DNA of 64,000 nucleotides, taken from assembly GCA_039545315.1 (NCBI GenBank), contig BCIM01000011.1, positions 1 through 64,000 on the forward strand. The letters are read 5' to 3'. The notes under the pieces were generated by a model that saw only the letters and a list, made by a program, of their open reading frames with translations, was not told the DNA's origin and made no database searches. This DNA comes from Kondoa malvinella (Eukaryota; Basidiomycota; Agaricostilbomycetes; Agaricostilbales; Kondoaceae). The position numbers and the translations under genes were made by a program. Below are positions 11,501-21,027 of the stretch, in pieces (positions within the stretch are counted from its first letter, which is position 1; each line of letters opens with the position of its first letter).

Positions 11501-11622
11501 GACCAGAGAGCGAAAGTGACCAAGAGCGTGTGGTAGACGATGAAAGCGTAAGGCTTGAGAGCGGCAGCCGCATTCACATCGGGAAAGCAAAGCTTGACAC
11601 TTTGAGCGACAAGTCCAAACAT
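8581..11622 (-). CDS. Large coiled-coil membrane protein, unknown function
   Basis: A short first exon (11622 to about 11204) is joined by a 57-nt intron to an 850-codon exon, giving about 995 residues. The N-terminus has one hydrophobic segment (TLLVTFALWSLSGHLAL); a second, near residue 300 (AVLGLLGVVFFALL), is a clear membrane helix. Most of the remainder is heptad-like and rich in Glu, Gln, Leu and Arg, consistent with long coiled coils, with a Pro/Ser-rich spacer (SDMSEPPSYDPAPPVSSAS). No catalytic motif. Eight ambiguous bases between 10197 and 11098 fall inside it, so some residues are unknown, but the frame is not broken by them. No orthologue recognised; a tether or organelle-shaping role is only a guess. 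Confidence 0.75.
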
Positions 11623-12139
11623 TTTGGACGCGAGTCAAAGTGGATGGAGCAGAAGAAGAGAAGAAAGCAGAGAGCAGAGCGCTTTTTGAAGCCTTCAGGG
11701 GTCTACATTCCAGTTGCAGTCGCCACTGATTGCCCCATTTGGCCAACTAGATTGCGGCCCACGCAAATCGAGAGGCTTACAACGCTCCGGGTCTGATTCT
11801 CGCGTAATGTCTTCTTGAGTCTTCTGGCCGTGTTCGCCGAGAGATTTAANAGTTTAAACGCACACTCGCCAGGAGAGGCACACTTCATATGCCAAACGGC
11901 AATAGGGTAATCAGGGCCATTCTGCGTTATTACGTTGTCACGCGTCATTAGGNTCATTGCGCTGTTCCCATGGCACTTTGCACTCTTCTGATTCATGAGA
12001 GGCAGGCACAGGCAGCTGGTTTATACTTGCGAGGCACGGCCACTCTTCGTGTATTTGACAGCGCGACAGGTCTAATAGAGATGCATAGAGGGCTGAAATA
12101 GCGCGAAGTGACATCTTTGACAGAAACTGAAAGTCATTC
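11623..12139. other. Divergent intergenic region with ambiguous bases
   Basis: This 517-bp segment separates the start codons of the coiled-coil gene and GPN2 and must hold both promoters. It has single ambiguous bases near 11850 and 11953. The minus-strand open frame across 11703-11996 shows no protein-like features. No gene is called. Confidence 0.6.
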
Positions 12140-13491
12140 ATGTTTGGCCAAGTCGTTATAGGTCCACCTGGAGCAGGTATCACACATAGCCCAGGGTATC
12201 TCTGCATGACTCTGATATCCCCATGTGCAACAGGCAAATCGACGTATTGTGCTGGTTTGCAACAAGTTGCGTCTGCCTCGAAAAGGTGTCGAGAAGTGCT
12301 GATCAGCGCTGTTAGAGCAGTTCTTCAGAGCTCTGGGCAGACCAGTAGCTATCGTCAATCTGGATCCTGCATGTCCCAACCAACCGTATACAGCAGACAT
12401 CAGCATTGCATCGCTCATTACGCTCGAAGATGTCATGAACGAACTCGGCCTAGGTCCTAATGGAGGGATGCTGTATTGTCTCGAGTATCTGGAAGCAAAC
12501 TTTGATTGGCTTGAGAAGGAGTTGAAGAAGCTCAAGGTGGATTACGTCGTTTTTGATCTGCCAGGTCAGGTCGAGCTCAGCACAGATCATATGGTCAGTC
12601 ACCGGCTCTGCATCTCTATTGCACTATGCTGATGAGTGCGTCAGAGTCTGCGGAGGATAGTCGAACGGCTAGAGAAGCTCAATATACGGGTCAGTCGCTT
12701 CATCATCATTCTAGGATGATAGGCTAAAGCAGCTACAATCTCAGCTAGCAGCAGTCAATCTTACAGATGCGCATCATATCACAGACGCCTCAAAATTCGT
12801 TTCTGTCCTTCTTCTCGCCCTTCGAACAATGCTTCAACTACAATTACCGCACATCAACGTGCTTTCCAAAGTTGATCTATTGGCACAGTACGGTGATCTA
12901 CGTATGTCTCTTCTCTTTCCAGCTGTTATCGTAAGCTGAAGAGCGTGTAGCATTCAATCTTGATTTCTACACGGAAGTACAAGACCTCTCTTTCCTCGAA
13001 ACGTTGCTGGATAGAGAAGGTTCACCGGGATCAAAAAAGTTTGCACATATGAACAGAGTCATCTGTGATCTGGTAGAAGACTTTGGGCTTGTTGGGTTTG
13101 AGACGCTCTGTGTTGAAGTGAGTCTTTCACTTCAAGCCTGATTATCAGGAAGAAACCTAATCGTAATGATAGGACAAGGCATCGATGGCTACCTTGGTCA
13201 AAGCGATAGATTCTGCTCTAGGCTACGTCGCACCGCAAGAACTGGAAGACCCATCGAAGCCGAGCAAGAAGTCAGAGTACGACCCTTCGCAGCTGGTAAG
13301 GAATGTAGATCCGAGGAATCTAGGCAGCGGATTCTTGCAAGAGAGGTAGCTTCGTCCACTGTTCCGTATATTGGCTGCTTGCTGATGTGATGCTCAGATG
13401 GATAGATCAGAAAGAAGAATATGACGAGGCGGATCGAATGCTATGGGCAGATGAAGGGATAGCAGCCAAGACCAAAGCCGTGAAGCCATAA
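12140..13491 (+). CDS. GPN2: GPN-loop GTPase 2
   Basis: GPN2 works with GPN1/NPA3 and GPN3 in cytoplasmic assembly and nuclear import of RNA polymerases II and III. The start MFGQVVIGPPGAGKSTYC is the P-loop (first intron splits GAG/KST). Next come LGRPVAIVNLDPACPNQPY, the GPN motif in GLGPNGGMLYCLEYL, switch II VFDLPGQVELSTDH, and LLALRTMLQLQLPHINVLSK with SKVDLL as the guanine-specificity motif. Roughly seven introns are needed; the last (near 13348-13398) restores FLQERWIDQKEEYDEADRML and the stop at 13489. Length is close to the family norm. The next gene on the same strand starts only 48 bp downstream. Confidence 0.93.
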
Positions 13492-13539
13492 TGTACTATT
13501 TGCTCAAACATATCATACCTTGACTTGGTTTCGCCAACC

Positions 13540-14289
13540 ATGTCGGACGGACCTATCCCCCCAGTAGTAGTCAAAGAGCCCGTAGTCAAGCAGCCAAAGG
13601 TCTCCAACCAGCTAGACGACGATCGTTTTCTCCTCGGTCCGTTGTCTGACATACACGAAATGACTTCATGCTCACATCTTTGCCCTTCCAGTGCGACATT
13701 TCGTAACGCAAGGCATCCAAGTCGCTTCTGTCGTCTCTCCTATTCTTCTGCTCTCACGGGCAGCCTACATACGCTCCTTCTCGCTTAACCGCTTCTTGCG
13801 CAATAATGCAGTTGGCACTTTCGCTGTCGGAGGATTTCTAGGAGGTGGACTGGGTTTCGCTAGGAACTCAATAGGCTCGAATGACTTTGAGTTACATGAT
13901 CGAGCGATGGCTGTGAGGCATAACGCGCAAAATGTTAAAGCGCAGGATTATTCAAGTGAGTTTGATGTCAGTCTTTTGGCGCTCTTCTGACGTCTGTGCA
14001 GTCGTTGGAGGGATTCTAGGGACACTATTGACGACTAGCGTGCTGCTGCGGAGAGTCAGTCTTGTGTCAAGCTTAACGGGAGGAGCGGCATTAGGTTCGT
14101 CTTGATCACACATTGGGAGAACAGTCTGCTCACTCATTTGCAGGTCAAGCGGCAGGCATCATTGCCTACTACTCGAGGAGAAACGCACTAGCCAGAACAG
14201 AAGCAGACAAGCTCAAAGAACTGGTACCAGAGTTACGAGATGCAGTGCACGACATCGAGGAAAAGGCACGAAAGAATCTAGGGAAATGA
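13540..14289 (+). CDS. Small Gly-rich multi-pass membrane protein
   Basis: Four exons with introns near 13638-13691, 13952-14001 and 14095-14143 give about 195 residues. After a polar N-terminus there are hydrophobic segments: VASVVSPILLLSRAAYI, NNAVGTFAVGGFLGGGLGFA, VGGILGTLLTTSVLLRR and TGGAALGQAAGIIAYYS. The Gly-rich helices resemble the Tim17/Tim22/OEP16 style of mitochondrial membrane protein, but I do not see that family's defining motif, so this is only a suggestion. The C-terminus is charged and probably helical. Its stop is 29 bp from the stop of the convergent RRP6 gene. Confidence 0.75.
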
Positions 14290-14318
14290 TCATAATGCAA
14301 TGTACACTAGACGCGACT

Positions 14319-17090
14319 CTACTTCAAGAAAGTCATGCTCCTTTCACCAGTCGAGGTATTGGCGTTATCCCGAGGTCGCATGAAAGGTGTTGCATTCGGC
14401 TTGCTTTCCTTCTTTGGCTTGACCTTCTTCTCTCTCTTGACTGTAGGCGCGGAAGGAGCAGGCTGATCAAGGATGCTGACGTCTTGAGAGTAGTCATATG
14501 GCTCCAATTTAGCTGGTTCGACCTTTTCTGATTTATCCTTTTTGCTCTTCTTTTTCTTCTTGCGTGGTGATTCGCCTTCAGCTGTTGCGTCCGATTGAGA
14601 GCGCTTGAGTTTCTTTCGATCGCTCTTAGACATCTTTGCGAGCGTAACTACTTCGTTGTCATCCTGTTTTGCGGCTGGCGTCGGCTGATCTTCTTCATCT
14701 GAGCTATCTGCTGGAAGAGCACTAGTAGAGGCAACGGGCGGTTCTTGAACAGATGAGGCTTGTAAAGGTGCAATGTTTGTCGTGCGCTGCCCAGCTGGGA
14801 CGAAGACGTGATCTGCTGAAGGTTCTGTTGATGTAGTCTGGACAGCAGCTCCGTTCGGCGCATTTGAAGTCTATAGCCGTCAGCTTATATGTGAGAGAAG
14901 TAAGCAATATAGCACACCATAGCAAACGAGAGTGCTAGCGACAAGGACGAATGCACTGTTTTGAGCACATCTTGGAAACGGGTATCCAGTGCTTGCTTGG
15001 CTTGATTGGTCGAATTGAACAAAGCACTTTTGGAGGTCTGTAAATCGCTTGAGGTCTCTGGGACCTTGCTGAAGTCATCCTTAAACATCGTTGATGCCGT
15101 CGCGTTGGCAGAAGGCCGAGCTGTTAGTTTTGTGAGAAGAGAGTCATCTCACGTAGAGCTCGACTGACTTTCATTCCACAGACCAACAGGCACAATCGGC
15201 GCACTAGCCATAGGTCTGTCCACATCCATCTGAACATCCTGCGGCTTGCTGACAACCACATCTGGCCTTTCTTCCCACTCTTCAACAGCCTCACTAATAG
15301 TCTTGGCCAGACTTCCCTTCCTTCTGACAACAATCGCGCTAGCAGGACTAATGCACGCCATCACTTCCGCTACTGTTCCCGGCCGCTTCTCTGCCAATTT
15401 GAACAAAGTATGATGGGCCATGACGAAGCGCGGACTTTCATCTTCCTCCCGAGCGACTTGATCCCTCCAATCATGTACAGCACGAAAGACGTGGAATTCA
15501 AGATCGCCCTTATGTTCCGGAAGCGTGTAGGCATGCGGAGGAGGAGGGACAGCGTATTGGTTTCCTTTGCCCCATTTCTGAATTAGTGAACGCCAGCCTA
15601 CTGCTCCGCTGCCTGATTGCGTATCGTATTGTACGGGTGTATAGGATTGAGATGCGGTTTTAGCTGATTTCAAGAAAACGCTTTGGACGATGGTATGCGA
15701 TTCGTTCGGTGGAAGGGCATGTAGAGCTGCGAGCATGGTATAGTAGACGAAGAGGAGGTAGTGAGTATCGGAGCGGGCGTAGTGAAGCATTTCGTCTGGT
15801 AATGGTCGGATTCGCCAGTCGGCCATCTGGTAGCGCTTGTCTGCCTCAAATGCGCAGTATCGTTCCAGCAGAGCGGCGAGCGAGTTCGACGGAAAGCCTG
15901 TTAGTCAGATGGTGGTGCGCATGAGCCATAGCCCAAGACCGCGCACTCTGACATACCTAACGCTTTTGAAGCATGAAAAGTATCAAACAGCCCAACGACA
16001 TACACCCCACAATCCCTCTGCAGCCAGATGATATCCCTTTCTGCGCCATGGAACACTTTGATGATCTTCGGGTCGGTGAAAGTCAGGTTGAGCTTGTGTA
16101 ATTCCTTCCTTACTTCTGGCGCCAGTGCATCAATTACGAAATCTTTGCCTTCTATACTGATTTGTATAAGGCAGACGAGCCCTGTATATGTTCTAAAGTC
16201 GTGGTGTTCTAGATCTACAGCTATTGCTTTGGCAGTGGAAAGGTCGGAAAGCATCGAGTGGTATTTCTCTAGATCATCGACAAAGACGAAAGGTGTAGTG
16301 TCGAAGGAGTCTTTTGCCTGAGCAGCTGGTATATCTTGTATCGATGTGAGGATATCTTGTGGTAGGTTATCAAGGATGAGGGATAATTCATGCGTATATG
16401 GATTAGCGATCTCGCCGAGTCCTTCGTCTTCACGTTGGACAGGCGTTAGGTCGAGAGGTACTAGAGCATTTGGTTTGCTAGGCAAGGTCGGTGTCCATAT
16501 TGTGTCACGAGCATTGTCTGTAGGTGTGAGGAAGAGCAATTGCGGCTTCTCCAAATGACTTGCGTTCAATATCGAAGCTGGTAATCTGCCTCGAGCGACC
16601 GACTGTGTCATTAAAGCCAATGAACTTCGACAGACTGATATACGACATCCATACGCACTGCCTGTGAAGGTACTTTCGGTGCTGCGGCAGTCGCAGTGGC
16701 ATCCCCATTCGCCTGAGTCGCCGTGGCCTTCTTCTTCAAGCCTTTAGCCTCATCGAAACAGCTATCCGCCGTCTCAAACAGGAAATCCACAACGTCCACA
16801 ACGGCAGAATCAAAGTCATCATTCACATCATCCACGCTAGCCAAAGCAGAAGTCGGTCTTCGTTTTCTGCCATTCGCTTGTTTCTCACTTTGCGCAACTC
16901 GAACGAGATCAAGCAATTTGTTGGTCAACGACAAGATTTGGTCAGAGGCAGAGTCTACATCTGTAGCGAAGGAGCGCGACATTGATCGGTGAAAACCTAT
17001 GTCTTGAGGATCTGGCAGGTCATTTGCTAGGACAGTAGCAGCGACCAGTGCAGACTTGAGGCTCGCTTGCTCTTCTTCGAAAGAGGGCAT
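14319..17090 (-). CDS. RRP6: Exosome 3'-5' exoribonuclease RRP6/EXOSC10
   Basis: Nuclear exosome nuclease that trims rRNA, snoRNA and other transcripts. Domains in order: N-terminal PMC2NT (MPSFEEEQASLKSAL...), the RNase D-type DEDDy exonuclease (AIAVDLEHHDFRTYTGLVC, IKVFHGAERDIIWLQRD, LHYARSDTHYLLFVY), an HRDC domain (AVHDWRDQVAREEDESPRFV), and a long Lys-rich tail (SPRKKKKKSKKDKSEK) typical of a nuclear protein. All four acidic residues and the catalytic Tyr are visible. Introns lie near 16611-16620, 15897-15955, 15122-15160 and in the tail. The size, about 860 residues, fits fungal Rrp6. ATG at 17090 is the first in frame. Confidence 0.94.
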
Positions 17091-18513
17091 GGTATACTCC
17101 GCAGGCCGTAGCAGGGTATCACCGTCGAGGTTTGAGATAGCTTGTTTGCTTGAAAAATGTCAAAAGTGCCAGTTCAGTGGCCCTCATGCGCAAGTACACA
17201 GAGACGATCGATCTATTGAAAGCAAGGAAAACTTGATTGCATAAGTGCGAGACAATGACCCAACGATTTCCTCCGCATCATAGACCATCAGTCGGAACCT
17301 GTTCAGAAACAAACAAAGCAAATCAGCGTCCGCTCCTTGAGTTAGACAAGCATGAATATAAGAAGGAAGAATCAGGGTTAAAAAGCTCTATGATTTTGAC
17401 TCCGCATTCGAGCGTAAACTCGTTGGATGAAGAAATTCAAATGTTTAAAAAGGTTCTCATCTTAGAAAGGAGAAGGTCATGTCCGACGGAACAATCGACG
17501 CATGGAGTGTAGAATGCGTATAGAGATTGAAACGAAAGGACTTCCCTAGTGTTTGATGATTTTGACCGAGACGAGCGAGAATGAGCCCCATTGAGTTACG
17601 CTTTAAAGCGCGATCGCATAACTATCTTCTATGACGAACTGGGTTGCGCATTCGGCCAAGGACAGCACGCTTACGATCTTGACATCTTCTCCGCCGAATT
17701 GATCAAACCGAACCTCGAACAGCCGACTTCTGCACAACCAAGTTCAGGGAAAGCAGCACTCATATCGTTGCACCGCAATTTGATCAAGGTAGCAGACGAA
17801 AGCATAAGGTTTTGCGAGACGCTTGATGAACGACTAGTCCCATAAGGTTTCGTCGTCCACTTGATAGCAATTCAATTCGATTGAGAGCAAGACGACGTTT
17901 GGAATAAGAAGAGCAAGACCAGGTGCTCGGCATCACGAATGGCAGATTGATCCGATCGCTGGAACCCCTCGCTGAGCTTTGTCTTGAAATGCGAGATTGA
18001 CCCAAAAAGTCTTCTCGAGCAATCACACAAAGCAACAGCGACTTGTAGTTTTCAAGAGACCGTCGAACCCAGCTTTCCTCCACACGCAAAAGCCATGAGC
18101 GCAGCCGAAACTCGTTTTCACCGTTTTAAGGATGACCGCTTTCCGGAAGTTTTGGGCCAGCGCGTAAACAAGGCAAAGCGTGCTGAATGAAGGAAAGCCT
18201 TGAATTGGATCGTGGTCGGAGGACCAGCGTCATCGAATCAAAGCTGGTTGTCCGGGGACTTGCCCAACAGCTGAAAAGTTGAAGAAAGGGTCTTCGCGAA
18301 AAGTCCTTCTTCTGTGTGTCTTGCTGCTATGGTTGCGATCCTTCGCCTGTTGTAGATGTCAGCTGGTCAAACAGTGGCTATTGAGTGGAACTCACTCGTC
18401 TCGGTGGTCGAAAGGCAAGAGCGAAAATTTGCAAGTCAAAGCTCGAAACTCGAGGGCCAAGTGATGGGTCCTTGAATGTATCTGTCAAATAATATCTACA
18501 AGCGGTTCTCTCC
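17091..18513. other. 1.4-kb gene-poor divergent region
   Basis: Lies between the start codons of RRP6 and the TPR-like gene. Open frames at 17237-17512, 17591-17845 and 17984-18190 (+) are each under 95 codons. The middle one (RITIFYDELGCAFGQGQH, SLHRNLIKVADESIRF) has protein-like composition, but no splice pattern links it to the others. It may be a decayed gene. The region is unusually long for this compact window. Confidence 0.45.
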
Positions 18514-20041
18514 ATGCCTCCTTCTCGCAAGCCAAAGAAGTCCAAGCAGCAGCAAGAGCCAACAAATTATGACGAGGCGCTTGAAGGTCCGCTCTGCTCT
18601 GATAAGCTTGTACATGGTCTCAAGATCGTCGAACAGCTGGCTTGAAGCAAGAAGAACAGGGCGAGCGATATGTCTCGGGCGACAAGGCAGAGCGACATTA
18701 TGAGGCAGCGCTACAGCTGTACCAATTAGGTGTGTTTGCCTCTTATCATACCCGTATATACTGATAGGAAGGACAGCTTGTTCCTTTGATTCGACGAAAG
18801 CCGACGCCTGCTACAACGCGGCTCGAGTGCTTCAGACTCTGGCGTCAGACTTCTATGATCTAGCCTCTTCAGCACCAGCACTTGAGAAGGCGATACAGCT
18901 GTACAGGTCTGCGCAAACGCTTGATCCTACTAGTATCGACGTGACCTACAACCTAGCTCTGGCATTGTCCGACTTGGGCGAATGGCGATCTGACAAGTCT
19001 ACGAAAGCCACTCTATGGACGGAAGCGCGTGCTATACTCGAGCAAGTCGTTGCTCAGCAGCTTGAATCTCTTTCGTATGCTTCGCAAGCTACTTCTGACG
19101 AGGCTGAGGATGAAGAACCGGATGTCGAGGCGAACGCAGACGAAGAGATGCAGGAAGAAGCAGAAGAAATGTCAACAGTCGTGACTGAAGCAGTGACGCC
19201 GTCCGATGTCGTGGAATCATTGCTTTCTCTGGGCAATCTGCTTGCAAATGCCCGAAATCTAGCGGACGATCTTGCAGCAAGGGATACGATTTCAGCAGAC
19301 ATCGCTTCAGTCTTTGCACGAGCTCGTACCATGGTCACTGCGGATATGCCGAACGAAGCTAAGGCTATCCAACGAGCCGAATTTGGTGTCGCTATGTCCG
19401 CTTGCGAACAAGCTCCTACTGCAGTCGCCTTACAAACCATTCATTCTGTTCTGGCGTCGTATGTGACTTTATTCGCATCAAACACGAACGATATGGAATT
19501 ACTATCAGAATACGCAGACGCAACTTCTACCGCTGCCGAGCTGTACCATTCTTCCGACCGGACCGAATCAGATCGACTCGCGAATCTCGCTCTATCACAG
19601 TATCAACAGCTCATCCAATCGCTCTCATCTTCCATCTCGCGACATGGCTTTGCTCCTAACCTGGTCCAGCCTACTCTTTCGACCGCTTTCGCTCAATGCG
19701 CCTTATTGCAACTTCTACTCGCAGATCTTTCAGCAGCTCGTGAATTCGCTCTACAAGCTATACAAGCAACCGGCTGCGGCGTGTTATGGCAGTCAGACAA
19801 GTTTGTGAAAACAGAAGGAAGGAAAGATCGTTCAGCTTGGGAAGCATTAGAGTTTGCTGCTGTGGTGTTTGTGAGGGTTGCGTATGCGTCGAAGAGGGAT
19901 GAGAAGCAGGCCAAGGAATTGTTGGGTAAGTTGAAGATGGGCGGAAGGTTGTCTGCGCTCATCGAGGAGGAGTTTGTGAACGATCCGCTTTGGAATGAGG
20001 GAGAGGAGCAGTTCTGGAGTCAGGTACTTCGGGAGACATGA
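18514..20041 (+). CDS. TPR-like helical repeat protein
   Basis: Three exons; introns at about 18594-18643 and 18730-18771 restore MPPSRKPKKSK...DEALEAGLKQEEQGERYV and a continuous frame to 20041, about 475 residues. TPR-like helices are visible: ERHYEAALQLYQLG, KADACYNAARVLQTLASDF, KAIQLYRSAQTLDPTSIDVT, YNLALALSDLGEW. A very acidic loop (DEAEDEEPDVEANADEEMQE) follows, then more helical repeats and a C-terminal half that stays helix-rich. The basic N-terminus could be a nuclear or nucleolar signal. TPR proteins of this kind act as co-chaperones or complex scaffolds; the partner is unknown. Confidence 0.78.
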
Positions 20042-21027
20042 GGCTGGACAGCTATGTGAAATGCAAGGTTTGTACAACCTTCGGATCATTTGACTTTGGG
20101 GACTGACTTCATATTATAGTACCATCTCTCTCGATTTAGGGTACTGGCATGCGGGATGCTGGATACACACGAGAGGGTCGCGCTAAAGCACACGGTCGTC
20201 TGGACGGGTCAGCGCAGAAGGTAAGTTCGCTTCTTTGGGTTGATGACCAGCTCAAAGAGCTCACGCTACCTTGACTTTTGCAGAACATGCAGAGATGTCT
20301 GCAGCATGCTCTTCTGTCTCTGTCTCTGCCAAGTTCTCGACGTGTATCAGTCAAAATGCAATGCCCAACCCAACACTACCTCGCCTTCTGCCTCGCCCTC
20401 GCCCTGGCTTGCTAGGTCAAGATCTACTCTTCTTTCTCCTCTTCGAGAGAGCTAAGAGGTCTCAGGCGCGAGCATAGTCCATCGTCGGCTTCGGGTTGAC
20501 AAGCACGGATACTTTTTACATGCCTAAATTTCATTCATTGCAGTATAACATACTACATCAGTTCTATCTCTATCCTTCATTCGACATTCCAGCTGTTCTA
20601 CTACTGTGAGAACCGAGCCTCACTGAATTTGAAGCCGCGTGAATGACGCGAGTTTTCTCGCTCGAAAAAGACTCGATCACTCTGGCGATTGGACGCTCAA
20701 ACAGCTGAGATCCTACTGCGCGTCCACAGCTAGAGTCAGCTCTCTTCTGACCTGAGAAAGTTTCGAAGGTCCGGACAAGCTGCCCGGCGGATGCTTGTTT
20801 TGATGCTTTGGCTTTCTTCCCTCTTCTTCCTCAGCTGCGTTCTCCCAAGCTCTCTTCAGCCAAGTCCATACACCACAGATCTCTGTGACGTTGAGCAACG
20901 CACAGGAGCACCAGGAAGAGCTACTTGCGAAAAAGTAGACTCTCCTTTGACAAGTCAGATTTCCAATTCGCAGCCTGGGGTCAGTCTCTCTCTCGTGTCC
21001 AGCAAAAGGATCAACATTGACAAGAGT
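20042..21027. other. Region between TPR-like gene and BUD4-like gene
   Basis: About 1 kb. A possible two-exon frame begins at 20151 (MRDAGYTREGRAKAHGRL), with a GTAAGT donor at 20220 and a CAG acceptor at 20282, but it ends quickly in a low-complexity Ser/Leu/Ala run and has no recognisable family, so I do not call it. From 20791 the frame of the downstream gene is already open, but its composition there looks like 5' leader. Confidence 0.4.

Noticed and set aside
11703..11996. 98-codon minus-strand frame containing ambiguous bases
   Set aside because: No features; lies in the promoter region between the coiled-coil gene and GPN2.
16028..16321. 97-codon plus-strand frame inside RRP6
   Set aside because: Antisense of the exonuclease domain.
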